NCBI RefSeq assembly: GCF_047634455.1
Contig: NZ_JBLIAI010000007.1
Coordinates: 1 to 64,000 of the forward strand
Length of the DNA stretch: 64,000 nucleotides
Reading direction: 5' to 3'
DNA from: Maritalea sp047634455
GTDB lineage: Bacteria > Pseudomonadota > Alphaproteobacteria > Rhizobiales > Devosiaceae
Positions within the stretch are counted from its first letter, which is position 1, and every line of letters begins with the position of its first letter. Below are positions 1 through 8,357 of this stretch, piece after piece. A program made the position numbers and the translations under genes. A model generated the notes under the pieces. The model searched no databases, was not told the origin of the DNA, and was given only the letters and a program-made list of their open reading frames with translations.

Positions 1-1
1 A

Positions 2-34
2 CCATCGATCAAACTGATCGAGATCCGCTTATGA
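2..34 (+). CDS. C-terminal end of GTA distal tail protein (g12, DUF2460), partial
   Basis: Only the last ten codons are in the window. The frame reads PSIKLIEIRL and stops at TGA 32-34. That stop overlaps the ATG of the next gene in an ATGA junction. The terminal VEIR/IEIR-like ending and the position directly before a DUF2163 gene match the g12 (TIGR02217, DUF2460) protein of Rhodobacter-type gene transfer agents. The identification rests mainly on gene order because so little sequence is visible. Confidence 0.6.
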   Translation, partial: PSIKLIEIRL

Positions 35-921
35 GAGAGTTAAGCGCCGAGTTTGAAGCGCATATCAAGTCTGGCGCAACAACGCTTTGCAACTGCTGGC
101 TGATCACCAAAAGAAACGACATTGAACTTGGCTTCACCGATCACGACCAAGAATTGACATTTGATGGCCATCTGTTTTTGCCAACAGCAGGTTTTACGCC
201 CTCAGCAATTGTGCAAAAAAGTGAAAGCGCGGTGGATACATCAGACATTATGGGCTGGCTCGATGATGATCGAATTCTGCCAGCGCACATTCGTGATGGC
301 CAATTTGCGGGCGCAAAAGTCGACACATTCAAAGTGAACTGGCGCGATCCGTCTGTCCGGCATCATTTTCGGCGCGATTTTATCGGTGAAATCTCTGAAA
401 AGGATGGTGTGTTCAGGGCGGAACTACGCTCCCAACATGTTTTGCTCAATCAAGTGCGCGGCAAACTCTACCAGCGGACCTGTAACGCCGATTTTGGCGA
501 TGCGCAGTGCGGCATTGATGCAGGTGCCGCAACATTTTCTTCTGATTGCAGCATTGTGACAGTTTCCGATCAAAATGAATTGATCGTTTCGGGTCTCGCC
601 GGTCGCCCAGAAGGTTGGGCAAATGGTGGTCAAGTCAAATGGCTGTCTGGTGAGCGAAAGAACAGTGCCGTTCGTGTCTTAAAGCACACCAAAAGTGCGC
701 CAAATGATCGTCTGTTTATTGATCAATTTGACAATCAATTGGTTCTGCCCGGTGATCTGGTTCGACTAACTGTGGGTTGCGATAAGCGGTTTTCATCCTG
801 CAAGGCAAAGTTCGGCAATCAGCTAAATTTCCAAGGTTTTCCACATATCCCCGGCGAGGCGTTTATGTTGAAATATCCAACGCCGGATAATCCACTTGAC
901 GGTCGTGTGTTGGTCGAATGA
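31..921 (+). CDS. GTA/phage tail hub protein, DUF2163 family (RcGTA g13-like)
   Basis: 296 aa, the usual length for DUF2163/phage BR0599 family proteins, which correspond to g13 (hub) of the Rhodobacter capsulatus gene transfer agent. The N-terminal half carries the DUF2163 region. The C-terminal half has four cysteines, C151 and C160 (RTCNADFGDAQCG) and C250 and C257 (GCDKRFSSC), followed by FGNQLNFQGFPHIPG. This pattern resembles the Fe-S-binding C-terminal domain of lambda gpL-like tail tip proteins. The start overlaps the stop of g12 and the stop overlaps the start of g14, both as ATGA, so the genes are translationally coupled. A structural role at the tail tip is inferred from family and order. 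Confidence 0.88.
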   Translation: MRELSAEFEAHIKSGATTLCNCWLITKRNDIELGFTDHDQELTFDGHLFLPTAGFTPSAIVQKSESAVDTSDIMGWLDDDRILPAHIRDGQFAGAKVDTFKVNWRDPSVRHHFRRDFIGEISEKDGVFRAELRSQHVLLNQVRGKLYQRTCNADFGDAQCGIDAGAATFSSDCSIVTVSDQNELIVSGLAGRPEGWANGGQVKWLSGERKNSAVRVLKHTKSAPNDRLFIDQFDNQLVLPGDLVRLTVGCDKRFSSCKAKFGNQLNFQGFPHIPGEAFMLKYPTPDNPLDGRVLVE

Positions 922-1352
922 CCATCGGAGACGAATTGGTAGTGGAAGCTGCCCGAGGGTGGAAAGGAACACCCTATCGTCATCAAGCTGCTCAAAAGCT
1001 GGTGGGTTGCGATTGTCTTGGCCTCATTGTCGGGATATGGCACGAATTGTTTGGCGCAAGTTCGTTCGAAATTCCACCCTATTCAAGCAACTGGCGGGAT
1101 GGAATGCACGCTGAAGCGCTAAGCGCGCTTGCCAATAAACATCTTGTTAAATTGGAAGCAACTCCCTTGCGCAAGGGCCAGATTGTTTTGCTGCATCTGC
1201 GCGCGGGACTTCCTGCCAAACACTGCGCGATTATTAGTAGCCAAACCCACTTTATCCACGCTCAAGAACGCATTGGCGTTGTCGAAGTGCCGCTGAGCAA
1301 TTGGTGGCGTCGTCGGATTGTCGCCCAATTTAGCTTTCCAGAAAGACCCTAA
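918..1352 (+). CDS. GTA/phage cell-wall peptidase, NlpC/P60 family (RcGTA g14-like)
   Basis: 144 aa, a short NlpC/P60 protein of the TIGR02219 type found in GTA tail clusters. The likely catalytic cysteine is C33 in GCDCLGL. The general-base histidine is H102 in KHCAII, with H114 (FIHAQ) as a possible third residue. It probably cuts peptidoglycan peptide links at the tail tip during DNA delivery. It overlaps g13 by 4 nt and lies 5 nt before the g15-like gene. Confidence 0.88.
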   Translation: MTIGDELVVEAARGWKGTPYRHQAAQKLVGCDCLGLIVGIWHELFGASSFEIPPYSSNWRDGMHAEALSALANKHLVKLEATPLRKGQIVLLHLRAGLPAKHCAIISSQTHFIHAQERIGVVEVPLSNWWRRRIVAQFSFPERP

Positions 1353-1357
1353 ATTCT

Positions 1358-4300
1358 ATGGCAACATTACTCCTTGCAGCTGGCGGCCAGTTTATCGGTG
1401 GCGCGCTTGGCGGACCGATAGGCGCAACAATTGGACGCGCGCTCGGCGCTCTTGCCGGGAATGCGCTCGACAATCAGCTTTTTGGTCAACAGGCAGCGCC
1501 GACCCAAGGCGAGACATACATTCTCAACTCCAAGGAAGGGCAGCCGGTGCCCCGCCTTTATGGCTGGTCACGTATCTCGGGCAACGTCATTTGGGCGACG
1601 GAATTGGAACGGTTGACCAAAGCGGGCGGTGGCCTAAAATCTGTCGGCGGCAATGAAGATGACGTGTTTGGTGCCAACTTTGCGATTGGGCTATGTGAGG
1701 GAACCGTGCCGCACATCGGACGAATTTGGGCAGATGGCAAATTGATGGATTTGCGCGCCGTTAACTACCGTTTTTATACTGGTTCTGCGGAACAATTGCC
1801 CGACAGTCTAATTGAGGCGAAGCAGGGAACAGGCAACGCGCCCGCCTATCGCGGGCACGCATATATAGTTTTTGAGCAATTGGATTTGACGCCGTTCGGC
1901 AATCGCATTCCCCAAATCTCTGTTGAACTGTGCCGGCCGGTTGGTGATGTCGAAAACAGAACAAAAGCTGTGTGCTTGATACCGGGCGCGACTGAATTTG
2001 GTTACGATCCCATTGCCCGCGTTCGCTTGCTCGGCAATGGCGAGGTGATATCTGAAAACAGCCACCAAACATTGGGAAAATCAGATTGGGAAGTGTCGGT
2101 GGATGAACTGACTGCGCTGTGTCCAAATTTGGAGCATGTTGCACTGGTGGTCAGTTGGTTCGGGGATGACCTGCGTTGCGGCCAATGCACTGTCACCCCG
2201 CGCGTAATGGAGCATGACCGAAAAATAAAAGATACCGAGTGGAGCGTAGCAGGCCTAAGCCGCCAACAGGCGCTGATCTGCAGTCAAGTAGACGGTGGCC
2301 CAGCATATGGCGGAACACCGAGTGACAACAGCGTCATTGCCGCCATCACCGACCTGAAGGCGCGTGGGATCAAAGTCACAATTTATCCGCTGATGATGAT
2401 GGACATCCCAGCCGGAAATGTTCTGCCCGATCCTTACAGTGATGCGTCCACACAAGCTAACTACCCTTGGCGCGGCAGGATAACCTGCAACCCAGCAATT
2501 GGACGAGCAGGAACCGTTGACCAAACTGTAACGGCCAATGGGCAAGTGCAGAACTTTGTTGGCACAGCAGTTGCTGGCGATTTTTCCGTTGATGGATCAC
2601 AAGCAAACTATTCTGGACCCGACGAATGGAGCTACCGCCGCTTCATCTTGCATTGTGCGAACATCGCAAAAACTGCAGGCGGTGTTGACGCCTTTATTGT
2701 TGGTTCTGAAATGGTGGCGCTAAGTACGGTACGTGACAGCCAGACAAGTTTTCCATTTGTAACAGCGTTGAAAAGTATCACCCAGGATGTGCGCACAATT
2801 TTGGGTTCCAGCTGCAAACTAACCTATGCGGCAGATTGGACCGAATATCACGGCTATCAGCCAGCCGATGCGTCAGGCGATAAACATTTTCACCTCGATC
2901 CACTTTGGGCAGATTCAAATATCGACGCTGTTGGCATCGACAATTACATGCCTTTGGCTGATTGGCGCAATTATGGGCAGAATGATGACTTCAATCAGCA
3001 CAATATCACACATGATTTAGGCTATCTGAAAGCAAATATTGCCGGTGGGGAGGGGTTTGATTGGTATTATGCAAATGATCAAGATCGAGCGGCGCAAGTG
3101 CGCGCGCCCATCACTGATGGCATCTACGCAGAGCCTTGGATTTGGCGGTACAAAGACCTTGAAGGTTGGTGGCTCAATCCCCACCACAATCGGGTAGACG
3201 GTATCAGATCCGCAACGCCAACGTCCTGGGTGCCGCAATCAAAGCCATTTTGGCTCACCGAAATCGGTTGTGGTGCAGTCGGCAATGGCGCTAATCAGCC
3301 CAACGCATTTACTGACCCAAAGAGCGCAGAAAACAAGTCACCCTATCATTCCGATGGGCTTTCCGAGCCTTCGATCCAACGACAGTTTTTGCGCGCACAT
3401 TACGACCATTGGCAAAATGACCAGCCAGCATTCCAAATCGAGAATAATCCGCTATCCACTTTATATGACGGCCACATGCTCGATGCACAACGTATCTATT
3501 TGTGGGCGTGGGATGCGCGACCGTTCCCGGCTTTTCCATTGCGCACGGATGTTTGGTCAGATGGCCCGTCCTATTACACAGGTCATTGGACAACAGGCCG
3601 ATTTGGCTGTGCCACGATCAGCGAGATTGCGGTATCGGTTGCCAAAGACATTGGCGTTTACTTCAAAAACCAAGACAGTGCGCCCAGTTTTGTTGAAGGC
3701 TTCATTGTCGGGTCACCAAGTGCTGTTCGCAATGACATCGAATTATTGCTGAAAACAGATGATCTGCTGCTTAAAGATGGTCCGGATGGGCTTTCGCTGC
3801 ACCGCATACGCGACAATGTGGTGCATAATCTTCTCGCTGAGGACTGCGTTGCGACGAAACAAGGCATCTTTGAAAGATCGCACCTGGATCGAAGTGAACG
3901 GATCAAACGGCTCAATGTCGGCTACGTTGATCGACTTGCCGACTATGACACTGTGTCCACGTTTCAAAACACGGTTGACCAAGATGGCGTGGTGGCAAGT
4001 CTAAACCCGCCAATGACGTTGGACACGCGCACAGCAAACAGAATTGCCACCTCGCAATTGCAACTCTCCCAACAATCCAAAAAGATGGTGCAATTTTCGC
4101 TACCGCTTTCCCAGTTGTCTTTGGAAATTGGTGATGTGATTTCGTTGCCAGACGATCCCAACAAATATGCAATCGCAAAAACCGTCGACGGCACTTCGCG
4201 CGAAATAACCGCGACCAGTATGGTTTCAACCAACGGTCCCATCGGTACGCTAACGAAAGAGCGACCCAGTGTTAATGTTGTGTCGCCCGCGACATCTGTA

Positions 4301-5197
4301 CCCATTACATTTGTCGCGCAGGTGCCGCCAATAAACGATAGCGAAACATCTGCAAGCCTGGTTATCGGTGCCTATGCCAAACCATGGCCCGGCACAATTT
4401 CCGTGATCGACGACGCCCAAAACGTACTTGCGCATCTGACCAAGCCTGCAAGCCTTGGGACATTGCAATCAGATTTGCCACCAACCGATGCGTTTGCGAC
4501 GTGGGACACCAAGACTAACCTGCAAGTGCATCTGTTTGCTGGACATGTAAGCGCTTTGGAAAAAAGGCGCGTCCTAAGCGGTGAGAACCGTTTGCTGGTC
4601 CAAAACTCGCTGGGGTTCTGGGAAGAAATTGGTTTTGCCGATGCTGAACTCATTGCGCCAAAGACCTATTTGCTGCGTACCCTTTTGCGAGGGCTAAACA
4701 AAACCGAATTTGCAGCCGGGGATGCTTCTCGTTCGGGAGCGCAAGTTATGTTGCTCGACGATGTAACGAGAATACAAACAGGTCTTGAACTTGGCACGCT
4801 ATCGATAGTGGCAGGGGCCACCAGTCCTGCAATCGAATTACTCGGTGTCGACATTGTGGATGGTCCCAACTTACCGCTTGCGCCCGTTCATTTTTCAGCA
4901 AGGAAAACCACAATTGGCGACATCAATGTGACATGGACGAGGCGCGGCCGATTGAGCGGCAACCTTTGGCCTACCGGCGATATTCCCCACGAGACCAACG
5001 CCGAAAGTTTTGCCGTAGAAGTTTTGAACGCTGGCGCTTTGGTGCGCACGGTTGAGGTTGATGTTGAAGAATTCAACTATTCCCTTGCAGAGCAACTCAG
5101 TGATTTTGGCGTTGAACCCACTCAGGTTCAACTCAAGATTTCTCAATTAAGTCAAACGCTTGGCAAAGGTTACAGCGTAATAGGAGTGTACAATTGA
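1358..5197 (+). CDS. GTA megatron/host-specificity tail protein with TIM-barrel-like domain (RcGTA g15-like)
   Basis: 1279 aa, matching the approximately 1300-aa g15 (megatron) proteins. The N-terminus is a glycine/alanine-rich hydrophobic stretch (AAGGQFIGGALGGPIG). A GTA TIM-barrel-like glycoside-hydrolase-fold domain lies at about residues 430-730, with family motifs such as VGIDNYMPLADWR and WLTEIGCGAVGNGANQPN. The C-terminal third is of the phage tail_3/fibronectin-like type. In RcGTA this protein forms the tail tip and contacts the host envelope. The TGA stop overlaps the TTG start of the next gene. It is full length with no visible frameshift. Confidence 0.9.
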   Translation: MATLLLAAGGQFIGGALGGPIGATIGRALGALAGNALDNQLFGQQAAPTQGETYILNSKEGQPVPRLYGWSRISGNVIWATELERLTKAGGGLKSVGGNEDDVFGANFAIGLCEGTVPHIGRIWADGKLMDLRAVNYRFYTGSAEQLPDSLIEAKQGTGNAPAYRGHAYIVFEQLDLTPFGNRIPQISVELCRPVGDVENRTKAVCLIPGATEFGYDPIARVRLLGNGEVISENSHQTLGKSDWEVSVDELTALCPNLEHVALVVSWFGDDLRCGQCTVTPRVMEHDRKIKDTEWSVAGLSRQQALICSQVDGGPAYGGTPSDNSVIAAITDLKARGIKVTIYPLMMMDIPAGNVLPDPYSDASTQANYPWRGRITCNPAIGRAGTVDQTVTANGQVQNFVGTAVAGDFSVDGSQANYSGPDEWSYRRFILHCANIAKTAGGVDAFIVGSEMVALSTVRDSQTSFPFVTALKSITQDVRTILGSSCKLTYAADWTEYHGYQPADASGDKHFHLDPLWADSNIDAVGIDNYMPLADWRNYGQNDDFNQHNITHDLGYLKANIAGGEGFDWYYANDQDRAAQVRAPITDGIYAEPWIWRYKDLEGWWLNPHHNRVDGIRSATPTSWVPQSKPFWLTEIGCGAVGNGANQPNAFTDPKSAENKSPYHSDGLSEPSIQRQFLRAHYDHWQNDQPAFQIENNPLSTLYDGHMLDAQRIYLWAWDARPFPAFPLRTDVWSDGPSYYTGHWTTGRFGCATISEIAVSVAKDIGVYFKNQDSAPSFVEGFIVGSPSAVRNDIELLLKTDDLLLKDGPDGLSLHRIRDNVVHNLLAEDCVATKQGIFERSHLDRSERIKRLNVGYVDRLADYDTVSTFQNTVDQDGVVASLNPPMTLDTRTANRIATSQLQLSQQSKKMVQFSLPLSQLSLEIGDVISLPDDPNKYAIAKTVDGTSREITATSMVSTNGPIGTLTKERPSVNVVSPATSVPITFVAQVPPINDSETSASLVIGAYAKPWPGTISVIDDAQNVLAHLTKPASLGTLQSDLPPTDAFATWDTKTNLQVHLFAGHVSALEKRRVLSGENRLLVQNSLGFWEEIGFADAELIAPKTYLLRTLLRGLNKTEFAAGDASRSGAQVMLLDDVTRIQTGLELGTLSIVAGATSPAIELLGVDIVDGPNLPLAPVHFSARKTTIGDINVTWTRRGRLSGNLWPTGDIPHETNAESFAVEVLNAGALVRTVEVDVEEFNYSLAEQLSDFGVEPTQVQLKISQLSQTLGKGYSVIGVYN

Positions 5198-6531
5198 CCA
5201 ATTCTGACCGCTTACAATTGCCGCTGATTGAATCCAATCAGGCGCAAAAACACATCACCCACAATGAAGCGCTTCGAATGCTGGATGCGTTCTTGCATCT
5301 GACGTTGGAAGCGCTGGACATCAATGATCCGCCCGCAGCACCCAGTGTTGGAAGCAGTTGGCAAGTTGGCCAAAGCCCAACTGGCGATTGGTCAATGAAG
5401 GCTGGTCTCATAGCAAGTTTTGACGCCAACGGTTGGCAATTTCTCAGCCCGCCTGAGGGGGCCTTTGCGTGGGTAAAATCTACCCAAGAGCTATTTGTTT
5501 GCACGAGTGCAGGGTGGGTGAAGTTTGATCAAGCACCTTCTTCTGTCCAGAATGCGGAATTTATAGGCATCGGCACATCCGCAGATGCTTACAACAAATT
5601 GGCGGTAAAATCGGACGGCGCATATATGACTGCGGCCGATGGCGGGTCCGGCGACGCACGGCTCACCGTCAACAAAAATTCGACCGGCAACACAGCGAGT
5701 GTGACGTTCAAAAATGCTTGGTCAGGTCGCGCCGAAATGGGCCTTGCGGGTGACGACGCATTTTCTATTAAAGTCAGCGATGATGGCTCCCTTTGGAGGA
5801 CTGCCGCAACCTTTGATCCACTGAGCGGCCGTATGGCAGTTCCCAGCGGCGTTTCGCATGAGAGCAAAGGGATGACCCAAAAAATCAACATCATTCCTGA
5901 TTGTGGCCGGTTTGCGAGTGATAAAACCCGAACGATTTCGAGTTTTGTATCGCCAAGTTACCTGGTGCCGGAAAACGCGGCTTCGATAAGTGAATACTCA
6001 AAGTTCAATTTTGATAGCGCCGATTATGGCGGGGCAGGTGCTGCCAACAATGCAACTGTTAAGTTGTTGGTTGATCAGATTCGCGAGCCTTCGTCTGCGC
6101 GTTATATGGCTGAGTTTTATGTCGCAAAACTAACGGCGGGGGCAGGGACAGCTTACGAAAACACCCAATCGGGCAGTTCAAAATACCGTGTCTGCTCCTA
6201 TGATCGCATTGGCGGAAACCGACAGTCTTTGAGCGCGTATTTCTACGTTATGTCGGGCGCTGCTGTGATATCTGCGTCCAACCATGAAATCTGGTTGAAC
6301 GGGGCCAAAACGGATGGTTTTGCACAGGTACAAAGCACGGACGGTTGGCAGCACATAAATGCAATCGCGGACATTTCGCCGCGCTATGCATCCCATCAAG
6401 AAGCTGAACTGTTGCCACTATTTGCAACAAGCGGCGTACAAATTCTCCTCGCACTACCAGCAATCATACCGGACGCGGTGCGGGTTGGACCGGACGACGG
6501 TATGATCCCATCACTGAGCGTCACGGATTAG
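5194..6531 (+). CDS. DUF2793 domain phage/GTA tail-associated protein
   Basis: 445 aa. Residues 1-110 are a typical DUF2793 domain (LPLIESNQAQKHITHNEAL, SWQVGQSPTGDWS), found beside g15 in many alphaproteobacterial GTA and prophage clusters. The remaining 330 residues look like a beta-rich fibre or head-binding region with Gly/Ser-rich stretches, and I do not recognise them. The start is a TTG codon overlapping the g15 stop, preceded by the Shine-Dalgarno-like AGGAGTG. A receptor-binding or fibre role is inferred only. Confidence 0.8.
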   Translation: MTNSDRLQLPLIESNQAQKHITHNEALRMLDAFLHLTLEALDINDPPAAPSVGSSWQVGQSPTGDWSMKAGLIASFDANGWQFLSPPEGAFAWVKSTQELFVCTSAGWVKFDQAPSSVQNAEFIGIGTSADAYNKLAVKSDGAYMTAADGGSGDARLTVNKNSTGNTASVTFKNAWSGRAEMGLAGDDAFSIKVSDDGSLWRTAATFDPLSGRMAVPSGVSHESKGMTQKINIIPDCGRFASDKTRTISSFVSPSYLVPENAASISEYSKFNFDSADYGGAGAANNATVKLLVDQIREPSSARYMAEFYVAKLTAGAGTAYENTQSGSSKYRVCSYDRIGGNRQSLSAYFYVMSGAAVISASNHEIWLNGAKTDGFAQVQSTDGWQHINAIADISPRYASHQEAELLPLFATSGVQILLALPAIIPDAVRVGPDDGMIPSLSVTD

Positions 6532-6536
6532 GCATC

Positions 6537-7301
6537 ATGACAACATCTTATAAGGACCCGCGCTTTCAGCGGGCGTTGAATCACGTCTTAAAGTTCGAAG
6601 GCGGGTATGTTGATCACCCCAAAGATCCAGGTGGCGCAACCAAATTCGGCATAACACTAAAAACCTTGGCCAATTGGCGCAAAGTCAGTCCTTGGTGGCA
6701 GCTTCCAAAACAGGCCGTAAAACAAATGGGGCGTATAGAGGCGTCGAAGATATTTTTCGAACTCTATTGGCGACGATCTGGTGCAGACCGCATGCCTGAA
6801 GCTTTGGGGTTTGCTGTGTTTGACTACGCAGTAAATAGCGGACCGCAAACAGCGATAAAGCAACTGCAAAAGCTGTTAAAAATTAAGGCCGACGGCATTG
6901 TTGGTCCTGTGACCGAGGCAGCGGTTAGGCAATATTGTCGACAATTCTCACAAGACAGGCTTTTGGAAAACTATCTCAGCCAACGCCTCGGGTTTTTGAA
7001 ATCTCTGCGCACCTTTGCGGTATTTGGCCGAGGTTGGAGCAACCGGATTGCCAAAGTATTGGCCATATCAAAAAAAATCATCAGCGAAACAAACCAGAAA
7101 AAAGGACCAACAACTATGAACATCTTAACCGGATACAAAACCTACCTTGTTGCATTGTTTATGCTCTTGTCAGGTGTTCTCGAACTTCTTGGCGTCAACA
7201 TTCCAGCAATTGACGCAAGCAATGCAATGCAGTTGGTCATGGAATCGCTTGCCATAATTTTCTTGCGCAAGGGGCTGAAAACAGAGATCGCTAACGCATA
7301 A
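6537..7301 (+). CDS. GH108 endolysin with C-terminal holin-like membrane segment
   Basis: 254 aa. Residues 10-90 are a glycosyl hydrolase 108 N-acetylmuramidase domain with the signature FEGGYVDHPKDPGGATKFGIT and probable catalytic Glu21. Residues 95-175 are a PG_binding_3 domain (LQKLLKIKADGIVGPVTEAA). From residue 194 (MNILTGYKTYL) the protein changes character to two hydrophobic stretches resembling small holin/tail-cluster membrane proteins. Lysozyme and membrane parts share one frame with no stop between them. It lies 5 nt after the DUF2793 gene and ends the tail module. It is probably the lysis function of the GTA-like or prophage-derived unit. Confidence 0.82.
   Translation: MTTSYKDPRFQRALNHVLKFEGGYVDHPKDPGGATKFGITLKTLANWRKVSPWWQLPKQAVKQMGRIEASKIFFELYWRRSGADRMPEALGFAVFDYAVNSGPQTAIKQLQKLLKIKADGIVGPVTEAAVRQYCRQFSQDRLLENYLSQRLGFLKSLRTFAVFGRGWSNRIAKVLAISKKIISETNQKKGPTTMNILTGYKTYLVALFMLLSGVLELLGVNIPAIDASNAMQLVMESLAIIFLRKGLKTEIANA
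7116..7301 (+). CDS. Possible internally initiated holin-like small membrane protein
   Basis: An in-frame ATG at 7116 inside the endolysin gene is preceded by an AAAGGA Shine-Dalgarno-like run at 7101-7106. It would give a 61-aa protein with two hydrophobic segments (YLVALFMLLSGVLELLG and QLVMESLAIIFL). In related clusters such proteins can be separate genes. Whether it is translated alone, only as the endolysin tail, or both cannot be settled from sequence. Confidence 0.35.
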   Translation: MNILTGYKTYLVALFMLLSGVLELLGVNIPAIDASNAMQLVMESLAIIFLRKGLKTEIANA

Positions 7302-7345
7302 CTATGTTCATTTTTCATTCATGTTGCATTTGGTAAAACGGCTCC

Positions 7346-7684
7346 ATGAAAACAAAAATTATCTTCACATGGATATCGGCATTGGTTCTGGTATTTGGCA
7401 TGAACATATTCTTGCCAAATACTTCCTATGCGCAAACGCAGCGAAAGTGCATTTCCAACGAAATCATAATTCCGTTGGTAAAAGCAAAGACGATCACTTC
7501 TTTCGCGAAAATTGAACGTATGCTGAATTTAAAGAAGGGCACAAAGATTTTTGGGCAACAGCTTTGCCAAGTGAACGGTCAGTATGTATATTTCTTCAAA
7601 GTCGTTGACACTTACGGCAGAACGAAAAAGTTTGCTCGGCGTGCCGAAGACGGGGCCCCCTATGAGGGCAATTTGCAAAACTGA
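7346..7684 (+). CDS. Small exported protein, FeuN-like by position
   Basis: 112 aa with a clear Sec signal peptide (ISALVLVFGMNIFL, cleavage probably after SYA), giving a periplasmic protein of about 83 residues with two cysteines (RKC and QLC). It ends 16 nt before a response regulator gene. In Sinorhizobium a small periplasmic protein, FeuN, is encoded directly upstream of FeuPQ and restrains the kinase FeuQ. Size, export signal and position fit that role. Sequence similarity to FeuN could not be tested, so the function is an inference. Confidence 0.55.
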   Translation: MKTKIIFTWISALVLVFGMNIFLPNTSYAQTQRKCISNEIIIPLVKAKTITSFAKIERMLNLKKGTKIFGQQLCQVNGQYVYFFKVVDTYGRTKKFARRAEDGAPYEGNLQN

Positions 7685-7700
7685 TTGCTCGGGGGAAAAT

Positions 7701-8357
7701 ATGCGAATATTGGTCGTGGAAGATGACTTGGATCTCAACCGCCAAATCTCTAACGCCCTTGAAGATTGCGGCTATGTGGTCGACAAGGCCTATGATGGCG
7801 AGGAAGGTCATTTTCTGGGCGATACAGAGCCCTATGACGCAGTTGTCCTTGATATCGGATTGCCTCAAAAAGATGGTATTTCGGTAATTGAAGAGTGGCG
7901 GCGAAGCGGTCGCACCATGCCTGTATTAATGCTTACGGCTCGCGATCGTTGGAGCGACAAGGTGCAGGGTATCGACGCGGGCGCAGACGATTACGTCGCA
8001 AAGCCGTTCCATATGGAGGAGGTGCTGGCGCGAATCCGTGCTCTTGTGCGCCGATCCGTAGGCATTGCTTCAAATGAGATTGAGATCGGGCCAGTCCGCC
8101 TTGACACCGGCGGAAGCAAAGTGACCGTAGACGGCATGGCGCTTAAGCTGACCTCGCACGAGTTTCGTCTTCTTTCCTATCTAATGCATCATCAAGATAA
8201 AGTTATTTCACGCACGGAACTAACAGAACACCTTTATGATCAAGACTTTGATCGAGATTCAAATACGATAGAAGTATTTGTCGGGCGACTTCGCAAGAAA
8301 CTGCCCAAAGACATGATTCAAACGGTTCGTGGTCTTGGCTACAAAGTATCGCGCTAG
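7701..8357 (+). CDS. OmpR-family response regulator (FeuP-like)
   Basis: 218 aa: receiver domain (residues 1-115) with acidic pocket EDD and phospho-acceptor Asp51 (VVLDIGLP), then a winged-helix DNA-binding domain (about 130-218; TSHEFRLLSYLMHH, SNTIEVFVGRLRKKL). I chose ATG 7701 because the receiver fold begins there (MRILVVEDD) and GGGGGA precedes it. The frame is open further upstream but that part overlaps the small exported protein. Its stop overlaps the GTG start of the kinase by one base. The motif set closely resembles rhizobial FeuP, which is needed for osmoadaptation and cyclic glucan export. Confidence 0.85.
   Translation: MRILVVEDDLDLNRQISNALEDCGYVVDKAYDGEEGHFLGDTEPYDAVVLDIGLPQKDGISVIEEWRRSGRTMPVLMLTARDRWSDKVQGIDAGADDYVAKPFHMEEVLARIRALVRRSVGIASNEIEIGPVRLDTGGSKVTVDGMALKLTSHEFRLLSYLMHHQDKVISRTELTEHLYDQDFDRDSNTIEVFVGRLRKKLPKDMIQTVRGLGYKVSR

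Noticed and set aside
1..7301. Complete prophage
   Set aside because: No integrase, repressor, terminase or replication gene is visible in the window; the tail genes are of GTA type.
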